64,000 nt of DNA from Listeria cossartiae subsp. cossartiae (GCF_014224155.1 NZ_JAASUI010000006.1:1-64000); one strand, 5' to 3'; shown: positions 38,385 through 48,514, counted from the stretch's first letter. A program made the numbers and translations. The notes: generated from the letters alone by a model not told the origin.

Positions 38385-39368
38385 TTATTTTTCCGCGTCA
38401 AACCAAATATCGTTTTGGTGACGTAGTTCGTTGGAGACACGTAATACTTTTAAACTTAAGTCAGCTAAGTATTCGTATGTATCTCGGTCGCTATGTTCGA
38501 TAATTCTTGCAAACTCAGCTGCTTCAAATTGCATATCATTGGTAACTGTTTCACCAGCGAGTTCCGTTTCTTCTTTTGTTGCATTGTCGTAAAAAGTAAT
38601 ATGTTCAATTCCGGTAAGGGGATCCACGATTAGAGTTCCTTTTTGACCGTAAATTTCGCTTGGTAAGAAGGATTGGGAATTTTTTCCTTGAATGATTGTA
38701 ACGTTGAATGTTGGGTATTCAAGAATGATTGGGCCAAGTCCATCTACGCCTGTTGGTAATTTAGTCGCGAAATAGGTCGCTTTGACGGGTTCACCGAATA
38801 AGGTAATCGCCGAGTAAAGCGGATATACTCCTAAATCTACAATGGAACCGCCAGAGAATTTTAAGGAGAAGATGTTTGGTTCTTCGCCGTTTAAAACTTG
38901 ATCATATCTGGAGGAATATTTCATGTATGCAAGTGTTGCACCGTGGATGGTTCCCACTTTGTCGATGCTTTCTTGTAGACGTTTGAAGTTTGGTTCTTGG
39001 ATGTGGCGAGCTGCTTCAAATAAAAAGACATTGTTTTCGCGAGCAATTTGGTGCGCATGCTCTAATTCTGCTACTGTGGAAAAAATTGGTTTTTCGACAA
39101 TCACATGTTTTTTATTTTTCAGTAAGCTGACCGCGTGCTGATAATGAAGTGCATTAGGAGAAGCAATATAGACAGCATCACAAGCGTCTGATTGCCCCAT
39201 TTCTTCAATATCGGTGAAGTAAGTCAACGCTCCATATTTTTCTCCAAATGCGCGTGCTTTTTCTTCTGTGCGCGAGTATACCGCCGTAAGATTCCATTCA
39301 CCAGAATTAATTGCGCCTTCCATAAATGCGTCTGTAATCCAGTTCGTACCCATAATTCCAAGTTTCAT
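38385..39368 (-). CDS. Gfo/Idh/MocA-family oxidoreductase
   Basis: A 327-residue NAD(P)-dependent sugar oxidoreductase. The N-terminal Rossmann domain begins MKLGIMGTNWITDAF (a variant of GxGxxA), with the conserved EKP motif in HVIVEKPIFS near residue 95. The C-terminal domain is the usual open-faced sheet. It is the last gene in the operon with the LacI regulator and the beta-1,2-glucan enzymes. A role in modifying a released glucose unit is possible; the substrate is unknown. Confidence 0.85.
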   Translation of the reverse strand: MKLGIMGTNWITDAFMEGAINSGEWNLTAVYSRTEEKARAFGEKYGALTYFTDIEEMGQSDACDAVYIASPNALHYQHAVSLLKNKKHVIVEKPIFSTVAELEHAHQIARENNVFLFEAARHIQEPNFKRLQESIDKVGTIHGATLAYMKYSSRYDQVLNGEEPNIFSLKFSGGSIVDLGVYPLYSAITLFGEPVKATYFATKLPTGVDGLGPIILEYPTFNVTIIQGKNSQSFLPSEIYGQKGTLIVDPLTGIEHITFYDNATKEETELAGETVTNDMQFEAAEFARIIEHSDRDTYEYLADLSLKVLRVSNELRHQNDIWFDAEK

Positions 39369-39427
39369 TAGCCGACAACTCCTTTGATTTTATTTTAAGT
39401 ATACCTTAAAACAAGGAAAAAAGCGTA

Positions 39428-40393
39428 CTAATTGTTTGAAACAGATGGACCACTGATTCTAGTTGTATAGATTATTTCATTTTCGGCTTTTCCACCTTCG
39501 AGCAGCTCGACAAGTTTGTCAGCAGCCACTGCGCCCCATTTGTACTTCGAATATTCGATAGTCGCAAGGCGTGGCACTAAATACTCACTAATATCGGTAT
39601 TATCAAAGCCGATAATTCGGACGTCTTTGCCGATTTCCAACTCTGTGCTCGCGAAATAACGATACATACCGATAGCCATATTATCATTTAAAGCGAATAC
39701 GGACACGGGAGCTTTCCAATTTTTAGCGATAATCGCTGCTGCTTTTTCGCCGCTTTGTTCGGAAAAGTCGCCTTCGATAATATGCACTTTTTTATCACCA
39801 GAGCGGGCAAGTTCTTGTTTGGCCGTTTCGAGTCTAACTCTTGCATCGTACGAATCATCCGGACCGGTAATCACATAAAAATCACCTTTAAAATTAGTAG
39901 ATAAATAATCAATTGCGAGTGTTGCCCCACCTTTATTATCTAGTAAAACTTGGCTCACATTTTCATGCGTAAGTTCCCGGTCGAGCACGACTAATTTATG
40001 GCCACGATTAGCATAATTAATAATTTCGCTCGACGGGAAATTCGCATCTAAAATAATAGCGCCATCAATCATTTTTTCGGGTAAAAATCGGTGTGTTTTC
40101 GTGCCACTGCAAGCGATGAGTTCATATCCGTGTTTATAGAGCGTTTGCGTTAAACCTTCTAGTAAAGTCCCGTAAAAAATCCCGCCGTAGTTCGTTAAAT
40201 AGACGCCGATAATTTTTGTTTCTCTCGTTTTTAACGTTCGTGCTGCCATATTGGGAATATAATTCAATTCATTTGCGATGGTCATAATTCGTTTTCGCGT
40301 TTTTTCGGTCACTTTCGGGCTGCCATTAAGCGCGTAGGATACTGTTGAAATGGAAACCCCTGCCTTTTTCGCGATATCTTTAATTCCTACCAC
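39428..40393 (-). CDS. LacI-family transcriptional regulator of the beta-1,2-glucan locus
   Basis: A 321-residue repressor with N-terminal helix-turn-helix (IKDIAKKAGVSISTVSYALNGSPKVTEKT, residues 4-32), hinge LNYIPNMAARTLK, and a periplasmic-binding-like effector domain. It lies 47 bases after the phosphorylase gene and is probably co-transcribed with it. The GAAACGTTTC palindromes at both divergent promoters of the locus are likely its operators. The inducer is expected to be sophorose or a sophoro-oligosaccharide, by inference. Confidence 0.88.
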   Translation of the reverse strand: MVGIKDIAKKAGVSISTVSYALNGSPKVTEKTRKRIMTIANELNYIPNMAARTLKTRETKIIGVYLTNYGGIFYGTLLEGLTQTLYKHGYELIACSGTKTHRFLPEKMIDGAIILDANFPSSEIINYANRGHKLVVLDRELTHENVSQVLLDNKGGATLAIDYLSTNFKGDFYVITGPDDSYDARVRLETAKQELARSGDKKVHIIEGDFSEQSGEKAAAIIAKNWKAPVSVFALNDNMAIGMYRYFASTELEIGKDVRIIGFDNTDISEYLVPRLATIEYSKYKWGAVAADKLVELLEGGKAENEIIYTTRISGPSVSNN

Positions 40394-40440
40394 GTGAATC
40401 GCATCCTTTTCTGTTTTCTTTTATTATACACAAAACAACC

Positions 40441-43400
40441 TTACAGACGGTTATTTTTTTGAAATTTAATCGTGATTTGTGAACATTTTGTTGTTAAGCT
40501 CTTTTTCGGTAAAACGAGCGCTCCTGTACGGTATGCATTCGCTTCATTTTCAATAGGTTGTTTTTCGCCGTTCACCAAAATCCCGGCCTCATCTGCGCTT
40601 TCAAACGTGATATCTAGCGGGTAATTATCCAGTTCGATGTGGCATTCTAGCCCATCTAAATCTACTGGCAAAATCGGATCGAAAATGAGCGCTTGTTCTG
40701 TTTGGCGAATACCAAGAACCGAACTAATTAACTGATGTAAGTATATTCCTGGACCGCTCGAATAAATCCGCCAGCCGCCTTTCACAGGAATAGTCCCTTC
40801 TTTCACGCGACCGAACTCATTTTGTGCCTGATAACGATCTAAAAATGCGGCATCAGAACTACTGAAATACGTATTACTTTGGCGTAGCGCCGCGTTTGGT
40901 ACGACTTCTTTAATATTGATTGGATTAATGATATCAAGCATATGCCAAGCCGAACTGTCGCCAACTTTTGCAAGTGCTTCGATATAGCGAATATGCGCAT
41001 GGACGTATTGCAAACCAACTTCTCTGCCAAAATTTGCCGCTTGCTCGGCCCGTTTGAAATGCGTACTTACACCACCCGCATAATGCGCCGGTTCACTCAT
41101 TAAACGCACACCATCCGGGTGAAGTAGATGTTCATCGATAATGTGAAAATTACGACTTGCTTGTTTTTTATCAACGAGCTCAGCAATCACGCTTCTTGTT
41201 AGTGGAATTAAGCGATACTTAATATTGGTTTCTTTATCGTCCGGATGAATCATCCAAACCGGCTCTTTTCCTTCTTCTAAATAAAGGAAGCCTGGAATGA
41301 CATCGGTATTACCAGTCATATATTTAGTGAAATCCGCTTGAACACGTTTGGCTAATTCGCTATATTTGTCACCAACTGGTAAAAATGTGGCTAATCGTTT
41401 AAATGTTTGATAGGTTAGTGCCACTGTCCAACTGGAAACCATATTTTTCTTCAATTGCGCATTTGCAGGTTGAAGCGTATCGTCCCAGTCGCCATCACCG
41501 TAGTTAGAAAGCGCCGTTCCTTTCATAAAGCGGGCTTCGATTGTTTGTACAGCTAATTCAATATGCTCTAACAGCGTCCCTTTTTCAGTTGTGAATGTTT
41601 TCGATTCACGGTCAACAAATGGAATCGCTTCTTCGAGTATGCCCGTGTCCCCGCTCATTTCCAAATAATCACCAATAATTTTCAGCGGCCAAACAATCAC
41701 ATCGCCGTGACTTTCTTCTTGTTGAATTGATGTATATTTATCAAACATAAACCACTGCGGCCAGTCGCCAGTATCTCGGTATTGATGCGAAAAGATCGTT
41801 AACACTAGTTTGCGTAAAACAGCTTTGTTGCCAGTCGCAAGGAAAAATTCAAATGGTCCTTGGCTTACGTCACGGGTTCCCCAAGCTGCCCCACTATACT
41901 GTTCTAAACCGTGCGGCGATGCGTAATGAACGAGCATTTGGTGCGCATACCAATACACCGTTAAATTTAGTTTTTCCGCCGTTGTACTTTGATGGTTTAA
42001 ATGGAATTGGGCGGTTAATTCGTCATAGCTCGCGCGAATTTCTTTGGTGGCTGCTTCTAAATCTTGGTCCTTCTCTGCAAACTCCTCTGTTAGTTTTGCT
42101 TGGACGTGAAAAGTTGCGCTATCTGCCGGTTCAAATACGAAAACGTCTAATCCAGCTGTCCCCGCATAATCTTTCGCAAAATAACTTTCGTCGGTGATGT
42201 CGTTATAACTACCATCCACGCGGAATTGAAGTGCCGGGTAAGTAGCTAAAATCGGTGAATCTGGTGATGGGAAATAAGTGACAGCGCCAGCTTTTATTTC
42301 TTTTTTCACCGTTGTGTCGTATTCATTCGTACCCATTGTAACTTGGTTAGTTAGCACCAATTTATAAGGATGGCCTTTTTCAGAATGGACGGTGACGAAT
42401 GCCTCTTTGCTTGTAGCGGTTAAGGTCGTTTTTACGGTGATTAAATCATCATTCCACTGGTAATACCAAGTCGAGTAGTTCGTGCTCGTTTCCCACACAG
42501 ATGGCACGCCGAGTGGTCGTAATTCACCGTTTTGTTCGATATAAATTCTTACACCGCTTGTTTGCAAAATGTTCAACGGATTGCGCGCATGGCTGTTCCA
42601 TTTATTCATGTTCGTGTTACCAGCAACCAATTGCGATAAAAACGCACCGTACATGTAGGTGGTCGCCGAAAGAGTTGCCTCCGGGTTTAAAACATCCACT
42701 TTATCTAACAAAATGCTGCCATGTGGGCGTTCTAATTTGGCTTCTTTTTCACGCGTCACAACATGTGCATAGCTTGGCGTGAAAAAGGATAGCAGTGCGC
42801 CGTTTTGTTCTTCCTCTTGAATTCGGTCTGGGAAGTTCGCTTGTAGCCATTTTTCGGAAATTGGTTCGCCAGTAATGGCTGAACCGATATTTTTGTCGCG
42901 AATCGCTTTTTTACTCGGCTGATAGGCTTGAGCCGGAATGCTCGCTTTTATTTCAGCGATATTTCCGATCGGTGCTCCAGATGCTTTTGGTTGATTTTCA
43001 GTTGCATAGCCGTAAAAAGTGGTTTCTGCGTGACCTGAAAATGCTTCTGTTTGTAAGGAAATTTGCGCGAATTCATATTGGTATACGCGGTTTGGTAGTG
43101 ATTTTTGCGCGAGTGCTGCTAGTTCACTCGTAATTTTATAATTGGTGCCATACATATCGAAACCATCTGTTGCATAGCCAATAATGTTCGTCAATGCGCC
43201 GATTTGGACTGCCGGAAAGCGATTGTTTTGCGGTTGATTTTGGCGAGCTTGAATCGTGAAACCAGTCGCGCCTTCTGTCACATGATAATCAATGTATTGC
43301 GACATATACGCTTCATTCGTCCGCACTGCCGCTTGTTCCGCAAGGCCTAAGTCTTGTAAATACACAAGATCAAAAGTTCCTGCGCCGTCCACTGTTACAT

Positions 43401-43701
43401 CATAAAACCAGCCACGCGAATGAAATTGCATTTGCACCGTGTATTCGAACGGACCAACTCCCCCGCGATATTCAACACCATGCTCATTAAAACCGACTTC
43501 TGCATCTGCGGTTAAAAGCGGATAAGCCTCCACTTTATCAGCCAAATGCGCTCGTACATAAATTTGTGATAAGCGATTTTCTAACGGATTTTGAATGACT
43601 TGATTCAACATCATATCTTTTAATTTCAGCCAAGCAAGCTCCCCACTTGGATAAAATGCCGCCGACAAATCCGCTTTTTTAATTTCTTTTAATTTTGTCA
43701 C
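40441..43701 (-). CDS. GH94 1,2-beta-oligoglucan phosphorylase
   Basis: A 1086-residue cytoplasmic phosphorylase. The GH94 alpha/alpha-barrel catalytic region lies in the C-terminal half, with YGDGDWDDTLQPAN around the general acid Asp. It is longer than cellobiose phosphorylase (about 800) and matches the L. innocua 1,2-beta-oligoglucan phosphorylase (Lin1839, as I recall), which reversibly releases alpha-glucose 1-phosphate from sophoro-oligosaccharides. Its ATG overlaps the stop of the upstream beta-glucosidase gene (ATGA), showing translational coupling. Older annotations call it cellobiose phosphorylase. Confidence 0.9.
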   Translation of the reverse strand: MTKLKEIKKADLSAAFYPSGELAWLKLKDMMLNQVIQNPLENRLSQIYVRAHLADKVEAYPLLTADAEVGFNEHGVEYRGGVGPFEYTVQMQFHSRGWFYDVTVDGAGTFDLVYLQDLGLAEQAAVRTNEAYMSQYIDYHVTEGATGFTIQARQNQPQNNRFPAVQIGALTNIIGYATDGFDMYGTNYKITSELAALAQKSLPNRVYQYEFAQISLQTEAFSGHAETTFYGYATENQPKASGAPIGNIAEIKASIPAQAYQPSKKAIRDKNIGSAITGEPISEKWLQANFPDRIQEEEQNGALLSFFTPSYAHVVTREKEAKLERPHGSILLDKVDVLNPEATLSATTYMYGAFLSQLVAGNTNMNKWNSHARNPLNILQTSGVRIYIEQNGELRPLGVPSVWETSTNYSTWYYQWNDDLITVKTTLTATSKEAFVTVHSEKGHPYKLVLTNQVTMGTNEYDTTVKKEIKAGAVTYFPSPDSPILATYPALQFRVDGSYNDITDESYFAKDYAGTAGLDVFVFEPADSATFHVQAKLTEEFAEKDQDLEAATKEIRASYDELTAQFHLNHQSTTAEKLNLTVYWYAHQMLVHYASPHGLEQYSGAAWGTRDVSQGPFEFFLATGNKAVLRKLVLTIFSHQYRDTGDWPQWFMFDKYTSIQQEESHGDVIVWPLKIIGDYLEMSGDTGILEEAIPFVDRESKTFTTEKGTLLEHIELAVQTIEARFMKGTALSNYGDGDWDDTLQPANAQLKKNMVSSWTVALTYQTFKRLATFLPVGDKYSELAKRVQADFTKYMTGNTDVIPGFLYLEEGKEPVWMIHPDDKETNIKYRLIPLTRSVIAELVDKKQASRNFHIIDEHLLHPDGVRLMSEPAHYAGGVSTHFKRAEQAANFGREVGLQYVHAHIRYIEALAKVGDSSAWHMLDIINPINIKEVVPNAALRQSNTYFSSSDAAFLDRYQAQNEFGRVKEGTIPVKGGWRIYSSGPGIYLHQLISSVLGIRQTEQALIFDPILPVDLDGLECHIELDNYPLDITFESADEAGILVNGEKQPIENEANAYRTGALVLPKKSLTTKCSQITIKFQKNNRL

Positions 43702-45869
43702 AGATAGCCACCTACTTCCACTTCAAAAGCATCTACATCTTCGCTACTCGTCCCAACAAAAACGCGGTGAAGTCCCGGTTCCTGCACTTTTTCAAGTTGG
43801 TGGTTGTAGAAAGAAAATGCCTCGCTCGTTAATTCAAATGAAACTGTTTTTTCTTCGCCAGCTAAAAGCGCCACTTTTTCAAATGCTTTCAGTTCTTTGA
43901 CCGGACGTGAAATGCTTGCTGTCACATCTTGCAAATACACTTGAATGACTTCTTTTCCAGCGATTTTACCCGTGTTTTTAATGGTTACTTCCACATGAAG
44001 CGACTCACCTAGAGCCAATTCTTTCGGAAGCTCCGCCGTTGTTAATTCAAATTCGCTATAACTTTTTCCGTAACCAAATGGATAAAATGGTTCATTTGGA
44101 ATATCGAGATAATGCGATACGTAGCGCTCACCTTTATTTTCCGGTGTTTGTGGTCGACCAGTGCGTAAATGGTTATAGTAAACAGGAATTTGACCAGTCG
44201 TTTGCGGGAAGGACATCGCTAATTTTCCAGAAGGATTGCTTGCACCGCTTAATAAATCTGCAGTAACGCGGCCTGCTTCTGTCCCCGGGAACCATAATTC
44301 GAGAAGGGCATCACTGGCTTCTGCTAATTCTTTGACTTCTAGCGGTCTCCCATTAAACAAAGTGATAACTACCGGTTTCCCAAGCGTTTGCACAAATTTC
44401 GCCAAGTCGTATTGTGCTTCCGGCAAACGAATGGTTGCGAGACTTCCTGCTTCTCCGCCCCATTCATTTTTCTCACCTAGCGCAAGAACAACCACTTCTG
44501 CAAGGCGCACCGCTTCCTCAATCGAAGCTTTATCTTTCTCGGTAAATTCAGTATAATCCGTCGAAATAGTTGTCATCGTTTCAAATACTTCTCGTAAACC
44601 TGTTTCGACATTGATGCCATCTTTCTCTTCGCCGTATACATTCCAACCACCAAGAATATCAGGTGAGGTCGCAAGTGGACCAATTAGTGCCAATTTCGTC
44701 GTTTTAGCTAATGGAAGTAAATGATTTTTATTTTCTAATAACACGGCTGATTCCACCCCAGCAGCTCGTGCTTTCAGGCGACTTTCATCAGTTAAAATGT
44801 CGTCTGAACGATCGCTATTTTTCAAACCACGATACGGATCCTCAAAAAGTCCTAAATCATTTTTCAAATGTAACATCCGCAACACCGCTTCATCTAAAAG
44901 ACTTTCAGCTAGTGTTCCTTCCTCAATCAAACCTTTCAATTCATGAATATAGCAAGTCGTCATCATTTCCAAATCAACGCCTGCTTCCATCGAAAATTGC
45001 GCTGCCTCTTTCGGATTTCTAGCAGTTCCGTGGTTAATCACTTCAGCAACCGCGCCCCAATCAGAAATAAGTACGCCGTCAAAATTCATTTCACCACGTA
45101 AAACATCGCGGTTCAGCCATTTGTTCATCGTCGCCGGAACCCCGTCCACCACATTAAATGCCGTCATGACTAATTTAGCACCTGCTTGGATTGCTGCGTT
45201 ATAAGCGGCTAAATAATTTTGATATAGTTCGCGCGTAGACATATTGACCGTATTGTATTCCAGTCCAGCCTCCGCCGCCCCGTATGCCGCGAAATGTTTC
45301 ACGCATGCAGCCATTCGTTCCATGTTTTCATCAAGCTTGCTCGCATCACCTTGATAACCAGCTACCATCGCTTTCCCAAGTTCACTATTTAAAAATGGAT
45401 CCTCACCAGTTGATTCCATCACACGACCCCATCTCGGATCCCGTACTAAATCAAGCATTGGGGAGAAAGTGACATGATGCCCTTCTGCCGTTGCCTCGAA
45501 TGCCGAAACTTCCGCCATCACACGAACCGTTTCTTGGTCAAACGAACAACCAAGTGCAAGTGGAATCGGAAAAACGGTTTTATAACCATGTATAACATCC
45601 GCCATAAACACAAGCGGAATTCCAAGTCGATTTGTTTTTAAATAAGCTTCTTGAATACCAATCATATCAAGCGCCGAACTTGATCCAAGTACCGAACCCG
45701 CATTTTCGGTTTGCGCATCCGTTAATTTCATTTCTTGAAGAAGTGGCCCTGTAAGTTCTGCATTTTTGTTTGTACCTTTAAAAAGAAAAGGGGAAAGTTG
45801 AAGACATTGGGCAATTTTTTCATCTAATGTCATTTGATTGACTAAATCTTGCACTTTTTCTTGTTTCAT
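43698..45869 (-). CDS. GH3 beta-glucosidase (sophorose-type)
   Basis: A 723-residue GH3 enzyme without a signal peptide, so cytoplasmic. The nucleophile is Asp270 in DGVLISDWGAV. The N-terminal barrel has KHFAAYG and DPRWGR; the C-terminal sandwich ends in a fibronectin III-like domain (about 630-720). In L. innocua the neighbour of the 1,2-beta-oligoglucan phosphorylase hydrolyses sophorose and sophoro-oligosaccharides to glucose. It is first in the operon, behind a sigma-A promoter with LacI and cre-like sites. Confidence 0.9.
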   Translation of the reverse strand: MKQEKVQDLVNQMTLDEKIAQCLQLSPFLFKGTNKNAELTGPLLQEMKLTDAQTENAGSVLGSSSALDMIGIQEAYLKTNRLGIPLVFMADVIHGYKTVFPIPLALGCSFDQETVRVMAEVSAFEATAEGHHVTFSPMLDLVRDPRWGRVMESTGEDPFLNSELGKAMVAGYQGDASKLDENMERMAACVKHFAAYGAAEAGLEYNTVNMSTRELYQNYLAAYNAAIQAGAKLVMTAFNVVDGVPATMNKWLNRDVLRGEMNFDGVLISDWGAVAEVINHGTARNPKEAAQFSMEAGVDLEMMTTCYIHELKGLIEEGTLAESLLDEAVLRMLHLKNDLGLFEDPYRGLKNSDRSDDILTDESRLKARAAGVESAVLLENKNHLLPLAKTTKLALIGPLATSPDILGGWNVYGEEKDGINVETGLREVFETMTTISTDYTEFTEKDKASIEEAVRLAEVVVLALGEKNEWGGEAGSLATIRLPEAQYDLAKFVQTLGKPVVITLFNGRPLEVKELAEASDALLELWFPGTEAGRVTADLLSGASNPSGKLAMSFPQTTGQIPVYYNHLRTGRPQTPENKGERYVSHYLDIPNEPFYPFGYGKSYSEFELTTAELPKELALGESLHVEVTIKNTGKIAGKEVIQVYLQDVTASISRPVKELKAFEKVALLAGEEKTVSFELTSEAFSFYNHQLEKVQEPGLHRVFVGTSSEDVDAFEVEVGGYL

Positions 45870-45893
45870 AGGAACCTCCTGAACACATTTTTC

Positions 45894-45903
45894 GAAACGT
45901 TTC
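45894..45903. promoter_or_regulatory. LacI-family operator at the beta-glucosidase promoter
   Basis: Perfect palindrome GAAACGTTTC. The same 13-base context TCGAAACGTTTCT occurs at the divergent transporter promoter. It lies 17 bases downstream of the minus-strand -10 box, in a position that would block transcription. Confidence 0.8.
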
Positions 45904-45920
45904 TATTCAAATATAACAAC

Positions 45921-45949
45921 AGTATAAGCGCTTTCTTTTCTTTAGTCAA
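45921..45949 (-). promoter_or_regulatory. Promoter of the beta-glucan catabolic operon, with cre-like site
   Basis: Minus strand TTGACT (45944-45949), 17 bases, TATACT (45921-45926). The sequence ATAAGCGCTTTCTT (45924-45937) within it fits the CcpA cre core AAGCGCTT, suggesting catabolite repression. This and the transporter promoter share the 429-base gap 45870-46298; the remainder of the gap shows no other recognised feature. Confidence 0.75.
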
Positions 45950-46106
45950 CCAAAAACGACATTCACATGGTTAAATGCTTCGATTTTCCAGTTTTTTCTA
46001 TACTATCTCGTTTTCAAGAAAATCCATGTTCTAAAAAATTATTCACCGCAAACCATTGGTACATAAATAATCAGCCGCTATAAACAAAATTAAAATAGCA
46101 ATTCAC

Positions 46107-46135
46107 TTGAAACCGATTACATAATATACTATAAT
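46107..46135 (+). promoter_or_regulatory. Promoter of the beta-1,2-glucan transporter operon
   Basis: TTGAAA (46107-46112), 17 bases, TATAAT (46130-46135). Start of transcription is expected near 46142, immediately before the LacI operator, giving a 5' untranslated region of about 155 bases. Confidence 0.8.
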
Positions 46136-46144
46136 AACCTTGTC

Positions 46145-46154
46145 GAAACGTTTC
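46145..46154. promoter_or_regulatory. LacI-family operator at the transporter promoter
   Basis: GAAACGTTTC, 9 bases after the -10 box, overlapping the expected start of transcription. Identical to the operator at 45894-45903, 251 bases away. Confidence 0.8.
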
Positions 46155-46298
46155 TATAAAATATTGTGTATGTGAATTGATTTTCACAATTTGCTTCATC
46201 CCGTACGGCGCATAAGTTCCGTACAACAGTTTTTATTCTTTAACAGCTTTTAGTTAATCAAGTTGCTTTGAAAAAAACAAAAAAATGGAGGAAAAATC

Positions 46299-47543
46299 AT
46301 GAAGAAAAAGATGTTTGTCGTTTTAGCTTTAGTGTTGTCGCTTAGTTTAGTATTAATGGCATGTGGCGGATCGAAGGACGATATGAATTCCAGCGATTCG
46401 AAAGTGTTAAATGTTTGGGCTATGGGAGATGAAGCCAAATCATTAAAAGAACTCGCACAAAAATTCACGAAAGACACTGGCATCGAAGTGAAAGTCCAAG
46501 TTATTCCTTGGGCAAATGCACATGATAAGTTACTTACAGCAGTCGCTTCCAAATCCGGCCCCGATGTAGTCCAAATGGGAACTACTTGGATGCCTGAATT
46601 CGTCGAAGCGGGCGCATTACTTGATATTACAAAAGACGTAGAAAAAAGTAAAAATATGAACTCTGATTTATTTTTCCCTGGTTCGGTAAAAACAACGCAA
46701 TTTGATGGCAAAACATACGGTGTTCCGTGGTATGCAGAAACACGCGTATTATTCTACCGTACCGATTTACTGAAAAAAGTTGGTTATAACGAAGCACCAA
46801 AAACATGGGATGAACTTTCCGATGCTGCACTTAAACTTTCCAAACGCGGCAAAGATATGTATGGTTTTGCCATTGATCCAAACGAACAAACAACTGGTTT
46901 CATTTTTGGACGTCAAAACGGCTCCCCTCTTTTCGATAAAGACGGTACTCCTGTATTCAACAAAAAACCATTTGTTGATTCTGTCAGTTATTTAGAAAGC
47001 TTCATTAAAAACGGTTCTGCTCCAGACACTGACCTTGGTTTAGATGCGTCACAAAGCTTCGGCGGCGACGGAATCGTGCCAATGTTCATGAGTGGTCCGT
47101 GGATGGTTAATACACTGAAAGACACTGCCCCTGATATTGACGGAAAATGGGCAACTGCTGTATTACCTAAAAAAGAAAATAACGAATCAAGCTTAGGTGG
47201 CGCAAACCTTTCTATCTTCAAATATAGTAACAAAAAAGATGATGCCCTAAAATTCATGGACTACATGAGCCAACCTGACGTGCAATTATCTTGGTTGAAA
47301 GATACTAACTCGATGCCAGCTCGTATGGATGCTTGGGAAGACGATATGCTGAAAAACGACCCTTACTACAAAGTCTTCGGCGAACAAATGAAAACAGCTG
47401 AACCAATGCCACTTATCCCGCAATTTGAAGAAATCGCACAACTTTACGGAAAATCTTGGGAACAAATTTATCGCGGTGGCGCAGATGTACAAACACAAAT
47501 GGATACATTTAACGATCAAGTAGAAACCCTTCTTAAAAAATAA
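46299..47543 (+). CDS. ABC transporter sugar-binding lipoprotein for beta-1,2-glucooligosaccharides
   Basis: A 414-residue family 1 extracellular solute-binding protein. A lipoprotein signal with lipobox LMAC (Cys22) anchors it outside the membrane. The mature protein has the two-lobe maltose/oligosaccharide-binding pattern (VLNVWAMGDEAKSLKELA, PDVVQMGTTWMPEF, PWYAETRVLFYRTDLLKKVG). The L. innocua orthologue binds sophoro-oligosaccharides. Two permease genes follow; a hairpin in between may lower their expression relative to this gene. Confidence 0.9.
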   Translation: MKKKMFVVLALVLSLSLVLMACGGSKDDMNSSDSKVLNVWAMGDEAKSLKELAQKFTKDTGIEVKVQVIPWANAHDKLLTAVASKSGPDVVQMGTTWMPEFVEAGALLDITKDVEKSKNMNSDLFFPGSVKTTQFDGKTYGVPWYAETRVLFYRTDLLKKVGYNEAPKTWDELSDAALKLSKRGKDMYGFAIDPNEQTTGFIFGRQNGSPLFDKDGTPVFNKKPFVDSVSYLESFIKNGSAPDTDLGLDASQSFGGDGIVPMFMSGPWMVNTLKDTAPDIDGKWATAVLPKKENNESSLGGANLSIFKYSNKKDDALKFMDYMSQPDVQLSWLKDTNSMPARMDAWEDDMLKNDPYYKVFGEQMKTAEPMPLIPQFEEIAQLYGKSWEQIYRGGADVQTQMDTFNDQVETLLKK

Positions 47544-47548
47544 CGAAT

Positions 47549-47587
47549 AAAAAGGGCAAATGATTCTAGTCTGCCATTTGCCCTTTT
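47549..47587 (+). terminator. Intra-operon hairpin after the binding-protein gene
   Basis: AAAAGGGCAAATG and CATTTGCCCTTTT form a 13-bp perfect stem ending 18 bases before the first permease gene. It probably lets only part of transcription through, giving more binding protein than permease, or stabilises the upstream mRNA. Confidence 0.75.
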
Positions 47588-47604
47588 AGAATGGAACTGA
47601 TGTT

Positions 47605-48498
47605 ATGAAACAATTTCTAAATAAAAACACGCCATATTTGTTTATTTCGCCAGCACTGTTTTTACTTCTTCTGTTTTCCTTGCTTCCGATTTTGCTTGCT
47701 TTTGTCATTAGTTTTACAGATATCGATTTAGTCGGGCTTGCCGATTATTCTAAGATTAACTTTATTGGGATAGATAATTACGTCAATATAATGCAAGACC
47801 CGGTATTTTTAAAATCTATTTTTAACACGCTTTTCTATGTAATTATTGGCGTTCCACTGGTTATCGTTTGCTCGCTTGGTATTGCGCTGATGATTAACTT
47901 TTCGCAAGCGAAGATTTTCCAGTTTTTCCGGTTAATTTTCTATACACCTTCGATTACAAACGTTGTTGCTGTGGCCGTTGTTTGGAGTTACTTATATAAT
48001 CCACGGTTTGGTTTACTTAACTATTTGCTTTCCTTTTTAGACCTCGGACCTGTTCCTTGGCTACAAGATCCTACGATTGCGAAAATTTCACTGATTATTC
48101 TTGCTGTGTGGCGGGCAATCGGTGTGAATATGATTATTTTCTTAGCGGCACTTCAAGGGATTCCGCGTGAATACTACGAAGCTGCCTCGCTTGACGGCGC
48201 CAATAGTCGTCAACAATTGTTTAAAATTACCGTACCGATGCTTCGATTTGCAATTTTCTTCGTAACTGTTACGACGATGATTGGTTGGTTGCAATTCTTC
48301 GAGGAACCGTTCGTTATGACGGAAGGCGGACCGCTCGATAGTACAAACTCAGTCGCCCTCTTTATTTATCAAAACGGTTTCCAATTAAGTAAATTTGGTT
48401 ATGCCGCTGCCGGATCATTTATCTTGTTTATCGCGATTATTATTATCACGATTATCCAGTTCCGGATTCAGCGTAAAAATAATGGCGGGGATATTTAA
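47605..48498 (+). CDS. ABC sugar transporter permease (MalF type)
   Basis: A 297-residue membrane protein with six hydrophobic segments and the EAA-loop in YYEAASLDGANSRQQLFKITVPMLRFA, which docks the ATPase. It is the first of two permeases for the sophoro-oligosaccharide importer. Confidence 0.9.
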   Translation: MKQFLNKNTPYLFISPALFLLLLFSLLPILLAFVISFTDIDLVGLADYSKINFIGIDNYVNIMQDPVFLKSIFNTLFYVIIGVPLVIVCSLGIALMINFSQAKIFQFFRLIFYTPSITNVVAVAVVWSYLYNPRFGLLNYLLSFLDLGPVPWLQDPTIAKISLIILAVWRAIGVNMIIFLAALQGIPREYYEAASLDGANSRQQLFKITVPMLRFAIFFVTVTTMIGWLQFFEEPFVMTEGGPLDSTNSVALFIYQNGFQLSKFGYAAAGSFILFIAIIIITIIQFRIQRKNNGGDI

Positions 48499-48514
48499 GA
48501 GAGGAGTGTTATAA

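Noticed and set aside
45894..46154. GAAACGTTTC sites as CcpA cre elements
   Set aside because: The perfect central-CG palindrome with identical flanks at both promoters of a locus that encodes a LacI regulator is better explained as that regulator's own operator. A separate cre-like AAGCGCTT site is present at 45926-45933.
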